Origin: Polytrichum commune
Lineage: Eukaryota > Streptophyta > Polytrichopsida > Polytrichales > Polytrichaceae
DNA: 64,000 nucleotides
Assembly (NCBI GenBank): GCA_950295325.1
Contig: OX485806.1
Location: 9,238,001-9,302,000 of the forward strand
Reading direction: 5' to 3'
Within the stretch, counting starts at the first letter, position 1, and every line of letters begins with the position of its first letter. The position numbers and the translations under genes were made by a program. Below the pieces are notes generated by a model, which saw only the letters and a program-made list of their open reading frames with translations, had not been told where the DNA came from and did no database searches. Positions 12,401 to 22,065 of the stretch are shown here, in pieces.

Positions 12401-15400
12401 AATTTGGTACATACTATCCCCAACTTGACCCTCTCGGTTCCGAGAGGGTCTCCCTCTCATGCACCCGCAAACAATTTCAACATGAATTACTACTTGGTCC
12501 ACATACATTCAAATACAACAGCCATATCATAGTTTTCAAAATCTGGTCGATACTAAACCCATCCTAGACCCTCTCGGAACCGAGAGGGTGTCATCCTAGT
12601 GCACACACAAAACTTCTCAACATGAATTACTAATTGGTCCACAAACATTCATATACACAAGCCACATCATAGTTGTCAAAATCAGGTCCATACTATCCCC
12701 ACCTTGACCCTCTCGGTTCCGAGAGGGTCTCCCTCTCATGGACACACAAAGAATTTCAACATGAATAACTAACTGGTCCACGAACAATCACATACTGTAG
12801 CCACATCATAGTTGTGAAAATCTGGTCCATACTAAAACCATCCTTGACCCTCTCGGTTCCGAGAGGGTCTCATTGTAGTGCACAAACAAGAAATTTCAAA
12901 ATGAATAACTAGCTGGTCCACATACTGTCATATACTCAATCCACATCATAGTTGTCAAAATTTGGTCTTTAATATCCCCAACTTGACCCTCTCGGTTCCG
13001 AGAGGGTCTCCCTCTCATGCACACGAAAACAATTTCAACATGAATTACTACTTGGTCCACATACATTCAAATACAAAAGCCATATCATAGTTTTCAAAAT
13101 CTGGTCGATACTAAACCCATCCTAGACCCTCTCGGTTCCGAGAGGGTGTCATCCTAGTGCACACACAAAACTTCTCAACATGAATTACTAATTGGTCCAC
13201 AAACATTCATATACACAAGCCACATCATAGTTGTCAAAATCAGGTCCATACTATCCCCACCTTCACCCTCTTGGTTCCGAGAGGGTCTCACTCTCATGGA
13301 CACACAAACAATTTCAACATGAATAACTAAGTGGTCCACGAACAGTCACAAACTGTAGCCACATCATAATTGTGAAAATCTGGTCCATACTAAAACCATC
13401 CTTGACCCTCTCGGTTCCGAGAGGGTCTCATTCTAGTGCACAAACAAGAAATTTCAAAATGAATAACTAGCTGGTCCACATACTGTCATATACTCAATCC
13501 ACATCATAGTTGTCAAAATCTGGTCTTTAATATCCCCAACTTGACCCTCTCGGTTCCGAGAGGGTCTCCCTCTCATGCACCCGCAAACAATTTCAATACT
13601 TGGTCCACATACATTCAAATACAAAATCCACATCATAGTTGTCAAAATCAGGTCCATACTATCCCCACCTTCACCCTCTTGGTTCCGAGAGGGTCTCACT
13701 CTCATGGACACACAAACAATTTCAACATGAATAACTAAGTGGTTCACGAACAGTCACATACTGTAGCCACATCATAATTGTGAAAATCTGGTCCATACTA
13801 AAACCATCCTTGACCCTCTCGGTTCCGAGAGGGTCTCATTCTAGTGCACAAACAAGAAATTTCAAGATGAATAACTAGCTGGTCCAGATACAGTCACATA
13901 CTCAATCCACATCATAGTTGGCAAAATCTGGCTCTTATTATCCCCACCTTGACCCTCTCGGTTCCGAGAGGGTCTCATTCTTGTGCACACACAAAACTTC
14001 TCAACATGAATTACTACTTGGTCCACATACATTCAAATAGAAAAGCCATATCATAGTTTTCAAAATCTGGTCGATACTAAACCCATCCTAGACCCTCTCG
14101 GTTCCGAGAGGGTGTCATCCTAGTGCACACACAAAACTTCTCAACATGAATTACTAATTGGTCCACAAACATTCATATACACAAGCCACATCATAGTTGT
14201 CAAAATCAGGTCCATACTATCCCCACCTTGACCCTCTCGGTTCCGAGAGGGTCTCCCTCTCATGGACACACAAAGAATTTCAACATGAATAACTAACTGG
14301 TCCACGAACAATCACATACTGTAGCCACATCATAGTTGTGAAAATCTGGTCCATACTAAAACCATCCTTGACCCTCTCGGTTCCGAGAGGGTCTCATTGT
14401 AGTGCACAAACAAGAAATTTCAAAATGAATAACTAGCTGGTCCACATACTGTCATATACTCAATCCACATCATAGTTGTCAAAATTTGGTCTTTAATATC
14501 CCCAACTTGACCCTCTCGGTTCCGAGAGGGTCTCATTCTTGTGCACACACAATACTTCTCAACATCAATAACTAGCTGGTCCACACACATTTACATTCAA
14601 AATCCACATCATAGTTGTCAAAATCTGGCCAATACTATCATAACCTACACACTCTCGGTTCCGGGAGGGTCCGCCTCTTAGCACCCACACAAAATTTTGA
14701 ACCAAAGTTTCTTCCTTGTCCACACACATTCACATACACAAGCCATATCATAGTTTTCAAAATCCGGTCCATACTCTCTTATCCTCGAACCTCTCGGTTC
14801 TCAGAGGGTCGGCCTCTAAGCACCCACACAAAACTTTGAACCAAAGCTGCTACCTTGTCCACACACATTCACATACACAAGCCATATCATAGTTTTCAAA
14901 ATCTGGTCCATACTATCTTCACCTAGACCCTCTCGGTTCCGAGAGGGTCGGCCTCTAAGCACCCACACAAAATTTTGAACCTAAGTTTCTTCCTTGTCCA
15001 CACACATCCACATACACAAGCCATATCATAGTTTCAAAATTTGGTCCATACTATCCCAACCTCGACCCTCTCGGTTCCGATAGGGTCGTCCCACACAAAA
15101 TTTTGAACCTAAGTTTCTACCTTGTCCACACATTCACATACACAAGCCATATCGTAGTTTTCAAAATCTGGTCCATACTCTCTTGACCTCGAACCTCTCG
15201 GTTCCGAGAGGGTCGGCCTCTTATGCACCCACAAAAATTTTGAACCAAAGTTTCTTCCTTGTCCACACACATTCACATACACAAGCCATATCATAGTTTT
15301 CAAAATCCGGTCCATACTCTCTTATCCTCGAACCTCTCGGTTCTCAGAGGGTCGGCCTCTAAGCACCCACACAAAACTTTGAACCAAAGCTGCTACCTTG

Positions 15401-15910
15401 TCCACACACATTCACATACACAAGCCATATCCTAGTTTTCAAAATCTGGTCCATACTATCTTCACCTAGACCCTCTCGGTTCCGAGAGGGTCGGCCTCTA
15501 AGCACCCACACAAAATTTTGAACCTAAGTTTCTTCCTTGTCCACACACATCCACATACACAAGCCATATCATAGTTTCAAAATTTGGTCCATACTATCCC
15601 AACCTCGACCCTCTCGGTTCCGATAGGGTCGTCCTCTAAGCACCCACACAAAATTTTGAACCTAAGTTTCTACCTTGTCCACACATTCACATACACAAGC
15701 CATATCGTAGTTTTCAAAATCTGGTCCATACTCTCTTGACCTCGAACCTCTCGGTTCCGAGAGGGTCGGCCTCTAAGCACCCACACAAAATTTTGAACCT
15801 AAGTTTCTTCCTTGTCCACACACATTCACATACACAAGCCATATCATAGTTTCAAAATTTGGTCCATATTATCCCAACCTCGACCCTCTCGGTTCCGATA
15901 GGGTCGGCCT
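9420..15910. repeat. Palindrome array B (139-bp units, about 48 copies)
   Basis: The same unit as array A. Most dyads are intact with a TT centre. Dyads at about 11,652 and 12,566 have an AA centre. At 10,095 and 10,217 the left arm is cleanly missing, giving 122-bp units. Larger blocks are duplicated: about 12,500-12,990 recurs at about 14,024-14,514 (offset 1,524 bp), and about 14,690-15,230 recurs about 543 bp further on. The last quarter (14,600-15,910) uses a diverged unit with ggtcggcctctaagcacccacac after the dyad. If the first-exon model for the leftward gene holds, the array is intronic. Confidence 0.9.
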
Positions 15911-16290
15911 CTAAGCACCCACAAAACTTGTGAACCTAAGTTTCTACCTTGTCCACACACATTCCCATACACAAGCCACATCATAGTTGTCAAAATCACA
16001 TACACAACTCACCTCTAAAGTGAGAATTGATGTATACACAACCGCCCCAAGTCCACTCTCGGAACCGCGCCCACTACACACTCGGAACCGCACCCACCAC
16101 ACTATCGGAAACCTAGTTCCTTCTCAAAGACCTCCAACTAGTTCAGAAGTCGCCGCTTTTTAGTCATAACCTACGACCTCAACCCAAAACCCGAGATGGT
16201 CTGGCTCTCGTTCATACACAAATAATATGAACATATTATCCTGTCTTTTCCACATACCTATAGACACACACCGCACCTCTTCCTCGTCAA
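15911..16290. repeat. Decayed edge of palindrome array B
   Basis: Half-dyads such as ctctcggaaccg recur at about 16,060, 16,080 and 16,100 without their partner arms. The last recognisable fragments are near 16,310-16,360 (accctctcgg). After this the sequence is unique. Confidence 0.55.
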
Positions 16291-16618
16291 CATGTGTTTC
16301 ACCCAATACCCTCTCGGTCTGTCCCTAGTGCATACCAACCAACCCAACCCTCTCGGTTCCTAGTGTGTCGTCCCCTTGTGCATTCCCAAAGATTTCCAAG
16401 TTATCGCACTACCTACGTAACACATATTACAACCTATTCAAGTGAAAACCCCACGTACGCGCAAGTTTCTTGTTTTCAAAATGCAGACCCATATCTGAAT
16501 TGCCCTATTGTCTGCAAGTCTTCTTCTTTATTTAGAGTTTTGAATTTCCTTTGTCTTGTTCCCATAAACCTATATCTTTAAGTGCCCCTTGTGCATATAT
16601 CCTCCACGACAAACTTAC

Positions 16619-16960
16619 AGTAATCATCGAATTCTCCCTTCTCTCCTCGCGAGACCCGCTCTGATTTGAACTGTTCGGATGCTTGCTCTCTTCCATAGAT
16701 ATTGCCTGTGAACCACTGTCCTCCGCTTCTTCGTCTATCGATATCAGATTCAAGCCTCCCTTGTCCACTGCACACGTGTTCTGTGAGTCTGTAGGGGTCC
16801 CTCTTCCTTCTATGCACGTTTCCTCCTTCTTCTTTAGTTCTCTCCGTCTCCTCTGTTTCGAATTGCTGAAACTAGTCCCTCCCTTTCTCTTCTTCCGCTT
16901 CTTTCCTGGATCTATTGTGGAATCTGTAATGTGCTCTGGTTCCTTCATGTGTGCGTCCAA
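16619..16960 (-). CDS. Candidate first exon of the leftward methyltransferase-fold gene
   Basis: An ATG at 16,960 opens a 114-codon exon ending in ACT followed by the strong donor GTAAGT at 16,618-16,613. The exon ends in phase 0, and the first confident downstream exon (9,292) begins in phase 0 after an acceptor, so the two can join to give a protein of about 760 residues. The exon is highly charged and has basic clusters, KKRKKRKGG and KQRRRRELKKK, that look like a nuclear localisation signal. The intron would be 7.3 kb and would consist almost wholly of palindrome array B. Only transcript data would confirm the join. It may instead be a separate small gene. Confidence 0.45.
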
Positions 16961-17154
16961 CTTCCCCTCTATTGCTCTCTTCTGTTCTCCCTACTCTCTG
17001 GGCAGCCTTCTCCTTCGCTCACAAAATGACCCCTTTCGTACCTCTCAGACCTATATATTACCACTGTTGAATCTTTAGGGTTTCCAATCGTTCGGTAGCC
17101 TTCCCTCTTTTTCCTTTTTTGGGGTATTTTTCTTATTCGTCCATCTCTTTATCC
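16961..17154. promoter_or_regulatory. Candidate bidirectional promoter between the transposase and the leftward gene
   Basis: Only 194 bp separate the two divergent start codons. A TATA-like CTATATATTA lies at 17,051-17,060, about 95 bp before the transposase ATG. It is followed by a plant telo-box, TTAGGGTTT, at 17,075-17,083 in the presumed leader. I see no TATA box for the leftward gene. Confidence 0.5.
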
Positions 17155-20100
17155 ATGGCTTCCTCGTCCACAATGTCTTCTTTAACGGAAATGGTTGAGC
17201 TCCGTGCCACTGGCATGGGCATCCCCCTTCTTTTCCCCATAGATGCGCACGGTTTTGCATCTGTCTCTTCTCTGGACCTTAGTATTAGGTTTTCTTTGCA
17301 AAACAGTACAATGTGGGTCGAACGCGAGATTTATGATACTGTTACTTCTCTTTTGTCATTGTCCATTCGTGAGAATCCTAGGGTTGCCGACAGTGGCTCG
17401 TCAACGTGGGAACTCTGCGCTGGTAAATACAGGGTGTACGGACTCCCATGTCCTTGCACGAATGTATCCACGGATATCCGTACCCCTCCCCATTCCTCTG
17501 TGTCCACTTTCAATACTCCTCCCTTGGTCAAAGTTAAGACTGAGCCCGGTACGCAGACTGTCATACATCTTTCCGATTCCTCCGATGGTGATGATTCCCC
17601 CCTTTCCACTCCCATTCACAAGCCATCCCCATCCTCCGTCCGTTCCACCTTTGTTACCCCCCTTCCTCCGTCTCCTCTTCCTCCCTTTCCAGGCAAACCC
17701 CCGATTTCCATTCTTCAATGTCTACGTTCTCTTGCCTCCATGCCCGGTAGGAAGAACATCCTCAAGAAGTTGGATTATGACACCTTGCAAATTCAAGAGG
17801 TTAATTACCTGCCGCCTCGCTTTGATGGTGATCTCATGTTTGTCCTACCCCCACTCGGTGTCTCTTCCTCTCATAAGAAGGCCCAGTCCATGGACGGCAT
17901 GGACAAACGCTATGACGGCCATGTTTGGACTAAAACCCAGACCACCAATATCACCAATGACATGGGCCTTGCTTTTCGCTCCTCCTGTTGTGTTGGCCAC
18001 CTCGAATGCCAAAATCCTCTGTGCGATTACCTACAACGTGCTCATCGGACTTCCCCGGTCAATGATATTGATTTCGACGGTTTCACCAAGGAGCCCTTCC
18101 CCGTTGGTGGACCCTTGCCTCTGGGATCCACTCTAATGTGCCGGATATGTAAGGAGCCTCCCAAATGCATTGCTCCATGTCATGCCAGAATCTTCTACGT
18201 CCACGGCAAAGGCACCACTCAGCGTGCCTGTATTCATCTTGGCAACCATCATCATCCCGTCAAGGTTGGCAATTGTAGAAATAGCCAACAGCGCATCAAC
18301 TCCCTCATCGAGGAGCACGTCGAGCGAACGCCCCAAGCCACTCATAGCAAAATCGTCCTTGAAGCCAGCAAGGACCTTGTGGGTGAGTTCCTCCTCCGCA
18401 ATGATACTGATCCTCATCACCTTCTCTCGTTGGAAGAACTTGAACCAGTTTTTGATCGTTGCAAAGAGTTGAATTCCCCCCACCTCCGTAACAAGGTTAC
18501 TAGTTTCAAATACTTGCGTAGGTTAGGGGTTATGGATGGAATCGCCAAACTTCGAGGTGTCAGCAACTGGGCCTATGTCCAGCGTAATCAATTTCTGGGC
18601 CAGGGTGACGAAAAGGACAAAGTTTTCGTTTTCAAGATGTCCGAGGTTGGCCCTGGTAGTGGGGTCGACTTGGTTAAGCGTATGCAACCTGGTGGGGATC
18701 TCGAGCATGCTTGGATGATGTCTGACCATGTCAAACGCGTCGCCAAGTGGACCACCATGGCCTGCCACGTATACGACGGTACCTACCAGCGCATCATGAC
18801 CATCGCTTGCTGCGACTTCCAATCCGAGGACAAGGATGCTCAAGTTCTTTTCTGGCAGAACCTCAACCAAGTCATGGCCCGGCACGGTGTCCCACATCCA
18901 AACTTCATTGGCTTCATGGCAGACAGTGCCCAAGCCAATTGGAACGCTGTGCGAATTGTGTATGGTTCAGGAGATCCTAAAGTTCCACTGGAAGGCCGTG
19001 AGCGCACTTGTTATTTTCATTGGAAACAATCACTCGAGAAACATACAAAATCGTATATTAAACATGAGTTACAAGACCAACATAGACACCTTTGCCTTCA
19101 ATATCGGAATGCGTCGTCTATGGAAGAGGCCGAGACTAGGTACCTAGCTATCAAGGCTTGGTGGTCTTCATCGAATTGTACAAGTGAAGACGGTCTCAAG
19201 CACCTCCAGCTATGGCTTGCTTTTTGGCACTTCCGCTACCTTCAATGGGGTGGTTTCATGGAACTGGTACATCTCCCTTCTCTTTCTTTCTTGTTTTTTC
19301 CTTTCATTATTTTCATGTTTCTGTGCTCGCTCTAATACTCCATTTTTTCAATCAGGAAAAGGTATTGACCCCAGACCAGTTGGCCGAGATGCCGTCGTGC
19401 AATCTTGCGGAGTCCGTCCACAACAAGTGGCTTCAAGCCTCCGGCAACAAGGGTGGAGACCTATACGTTGCTACCGTGGACGACTACATTCGCGCCTTCT
19501 TACAAGTTGTTGCATACTTCCAATTCCTTAAAGGTGGAGTTGGCGGTGATGGTCCAAGCAAAGAAGAACTCAAGCTTAGGGGAGCTCAACGTCGAGCTCA
19601 GCGTACTGGCGACCCCACAGTATTGCAGAAGGTGTTGCTTGACATGCCTGGTGGGGAAGAATTTTGCACTCGCGATCCACACCTGGAAGGCGCCGAGGTG
19701 TTTGGATCGCAGAAGCGAAGACCGGACACTCCAATTGGCGATGATGGCGAGACCCACCGCCCCGATACCGTCAACTTCTCTCGCCCTCCCCCCGCGAAGC
19801 GCATCACTCGATCTCAACCTGTATCACTACCTATTATCATTGAGGAGTATTCCCCGTGTGTTCAAGAGGTTCAAGTGCCTTCTCCAACAGGAATTGGTTT
19901 TCAGCGTGTCACTGCCGTACAAGAAACTAAAGTAGATGTCTCTCTTTGGCATATTGCCCGTATACCCCATACCTCAGGAAAGTCTTGTTGGGCTAATCAT
20001 GCTGGCACAAAGAAGAAGTGCACCGCAAGAATCATCACCAATAATAAGAGCGTCCCTGCACCGACCTACACCGGTATGTGGCATCATTACACACTCCAAG

Positions 20101-20813
20101 CGAAGAAGCGAATGGAATTCGTCTTTTGCCCAGATGACATCGAACGTTGTGTAAAGGGCCCTCGTCGGAAATGGGTCATACCGTTCTCTGCTGATGATCA
20201 GAAACCTCCTATTCCCCCAATTTGGCCCGTCAAGATTGGGACCAACCTCACCCGTTCGGAGATCTTTGCGCTTGAAAACGCAGGTTTTCAACTCCCACCA
20301 AATGAACGCATCACACCAACTCGACTCTTCACCAATTCCGCTCCCCCACTGGATATGTCTGGAATCCGTATTCCAGACAACCCAGACTTCATCCCTCCGA
20401 CAAGATTGTCCAAGGTTGTTCGACGATCCACCAGCGCACCTTCGGCAAAGCAGAGGCAGATGGTTGCCTCTGCTGAAGCTATGCATGGTACTGTTTTGAA
20501 GTTAACAATGATCCCTCAACCGGGATTTGGTTGCATTATCACTCTGCAGTCCAAGGCAGAACCGCACCCCCCCATCTACCAAGTGACAGTCAGTTCTCTT
20601 CCAGAGTGCAATTGCGCATTTTTCTTGGATATGATTTCCAAGTTCGGCCGCAAACGAAATCCTTATCTGAATTGTAAGCATCTCTATTACATCTTCAACA
20701 AGGTTTCTAATTTGGATCTTGAAGTGAATTTGTTCATTCACACCCCGACCTTTAGCTTCAATGAAGTCAAACTCATCCTCGAAGGGGGTTTTTTGACACA
20801 TTCTACTTCCTAG
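17155..20813 (+). CDS. Mutator-like transposase with DDE core and SWIM zinc finger
   Basis: Two exons, 17,155-19,266 and 19,356-20,813, are joined in phase 0 across an 89-bp T-rich GT-AG intron and encode 1,189 residues. The ATG at 17,155 sits in atccATGGc, the first in-frame ATG. The DDE residues I assign are Asp541 (VYDGTY), Asp590 (FMADSAQ) and Glu723 (CNLAESVHNKW), with the MULE C-x-x-H at Cys619/His622. A C-terminal SWIM finger is Cys1122-x-Cys1124-x19-Cys1144-x-His1146. Residues about 278-370 are Cys/His-rich (CCVGHLECQNPLC ... CRICKEPPKC ... LGNHHHPVKVG) and probably form a WRKY/GCM1-type DNA-binding zinc domain, as in other MULE transposases. Near the N-terminus, V-K128-T-E is a consensus SUMO-acceptor site, followed at 136-147 by VIHLSDSSDGDD, a textbook SUMO-interacting motif. 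All core residues and both frames are intact, so the element may be autonomous and recent. Confidence 0.88.
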
Positions 20814-20896
20814 AATTCATCTCAGCCTACCAATACATTGGGTCCTACTAGACGTGCCAATTGTGAACATCATGTGAACTCATAATTGTTTGCTAT

Positions 20897-20906
20897 AATA
20901 AATAAA
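20897..20906 (+). terminator. Polyadenylation signal pair after the transposase
   Basis: Two overlapping AATAAA hexamers lie 84-93 bp after the transposase stop, at a normal distance for a plant near-upstream element. Confidence 0.5.
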
Positions 20907-20984
20907 ATTCCATGCATTGTTTTTATTCCCTTCAAGATCTTTTATTACAATACAGAATTGTATCAAGCATGCATACTATGTCTA

Positions 20985-21527
20985 TCAACTATACTTCCGT
21001 GTTTCCATCCTCCTACATGCTTCGGACTTCTTTTCATCGTCCCTTCTTGATGGAGGTGGACCCGGTCGAAGCAAATCAACGTACGAAACCGTTTTATCCC
21101 TCATTCGATCCTTCAATGGACGACGATGCGGTGATAATCCTCTCATTCTATCGCGAAACGACAAAGACCTCGAAAATTCGCCTACCATCTTGACTTCCTG
21201 CTCCGTGTCGATTGCCTTGTCTTCATTCAAATTAGCCGCATCATTTGCCTCACTATTCATGCACCTTGTTTCCTCCTTCTCCTGCACATCACCTCGCCTT
21301 TTATCTTTTTTTGCATATCGTTTCTGCTCCTCCTGCATCCTCCACCTCCATGCTTGTGTGGACTGCGAAAATGGAGTGAGCTCGTAGTCATCACTATGTT
21401 GATTTCCAGCACCTATGTCATGTTTCGACGATGTATTAAAGGGAACATGGGGATCTCCTAGACTTCTAATATCTTTCTCCCATCCTAGGCCAACAAACAT
21501 GTCTCTCTCCTCTCCCATTGTGTGCAT
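20985..21527 (-). CDS. Convergent small MULE protein (mudrB-like position), unknown function
   Basis: A single open frame of 180 residues starts at the first ATG after an in-frame stop and ends 171 bp from the transposase stop, so the two genes converge. This matches the layout of mudrA and mudrB in maize MuDR, but I recognise no sequence similarity to MURB. The protein is very hydrophilic, with dense Lys/Arg/Glu/Asp, a predicted helical Gln/Glu/Lys stretch (RMQEEQKRYAKKDKRRGD) and an Arg/Pro-rich C-terminus (LLRPGPPPSRRDDEKK). No membrane segment or catalytic motif is visible. A TATA box lies a proper distance upstream. It could be a regulator or nucleic-acid-binding helper. That role is a guess from composition and position. 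Confidence 0.5.
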   Translation of the reverse strand: MHTMGEERDMFVGLGWEKDIRSLGDPHVPFNTSSKHDIGAGNQHSDDYELTPFSQSTQAWRWRMQEEQKRYAKKDKRRGDVQEKEETRCMNSEANDAANLNEDKAIDTEQEVKMVGEFSRSLSFRDRMRGLSPHRRPLKDRMRDKTVSYVDLLRPGPPPSRRDDEKKSEACRRMETRKYS

Positions 21528-21572
21528 ATGTCTCTACATCCGTATTGGATGCGAGTATAACTTATGTCCTCA

Positions 21573-21580
21573 TTTATATA
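21573..21580 (-). promoter_or_regulatory. TATA box of the convergent MULE gene
   Basis: TATATAAA on the minus strand, 46-53 bp upstream of the ATG at 21,527, would give a short leader of about 20 nt. Confidence 0.5.
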
Positions 21581-22010
21581 CAGCTGAAGATAATATCACA
21601 AACAATAATTGTTGGAGTCCAAGTTCTAGAGTTGACTCACACATAGGACAAAGACAAAATTTATGGAATAAAAACGAAGCAAGTTGATCGTCCTTTGTAT
21701 TTTGATTGACTCATTCTTCAATTATACCAACCTCCATATAATTATTCTCATTCGTTCTTTCTTGGTTCATCATTGGTTTTATCATATACTTTTCTGTTTT
21801 ATCTTAATTTTATCTCTTCCTGATTTCCAAATGTAATGAGACCCTTTCAAATTCTGGGCCTTTTGTTTTATTTTTTGACCTAAATATTCCACGGAAATAG
21901 GTCACGATTATATTCTATTTTTAGGAGAATCTGGAATATATTGAGAATATTCGACCCTTTTTTAATACTTCTAAATTTGGTATGAGAAGTTTACTAAATT
22001 TAATTCCTTT
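21581..22010. other. Right subterminal region of the MULE
   Basis: AT-rich, with no gene. It includes tccacggaaatagg at 21,888-21,901, an inverted match to 384-397 that suggests the original TIR ran at least this far in. Confidence 0.45.
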
Positions 22011-22055
22011 CCGCTCTCCGCTCTCCACATCTACGCTCACATAGCTGTGTCGTCC
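22011..22055 (-). repeat. Right terminal inverted repeat of the MULE
   Basis: Pairs with 296-339: ccgctctccgctctcc, then ctacgctcac, then a diverged outer 15 bp ending in CC. It is followed by the right target duplication. Confidence 0.7.
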
Positions 22056-22065
22056 TAGCATTGAT
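22056..22065. repeat. Target site duplication, right copy (MULE)
   Basis: TAGCATTGAT, identical to 286-295. Confidence 0.75.

Larger units (their letters stand above)
296..22055 (+). mobile_element. Giant autonomous Mutator-like element (MULE), about 21.8 kb
   Basis: The ends are inverted relatives. The left end reads GGGAAACTTAGTAGT then GTGAGCGTAGA, followed by repeated GGAGAGC. The reverse complement of the right end reads GGACGACACAGCTAT then GTGAGCGTAGA, followed by the same repeats. A second shared block, CCTATTTCCGTGGA, lies at 384-397 and inverted at 21,888-21,901. A perfect 10-bp duplication flanks the element. Inside are a MULE transposase gene (17,155-20,813), a convergent small gene (20,985-21,527), a leftward methyltransferase-fold gene (6,884-9,292 or longer), a 48-bp minisatellite with a nested solo LTR, and two arrays of a 139-bp palindrome-bearing unit. 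Typical MULEs are a few to about 10 kb, so this one is unusually long, mostly because of the arrays. The ends are inferred by eye. The inner TIR boundary is not sharp. Confidence 0.75.

Noticed and set aside
4618-15910. CRISPR-like array (short palindromic repeats with spacers)
   Set aside because: The regions between dyads are themselves repeats of one another, units are 139 bp, and the DNA is plant nuclear. This is a satellite-like array.
301-22050. Target duplication placed directly at the GTGAGCGTAG core
   Set aside because: The 9 bp next to that core match at only 6 positions, whereas TAGCATTGAT about 15 bp further out is a perfect 10-bp match with symmetric GG/CC ends.
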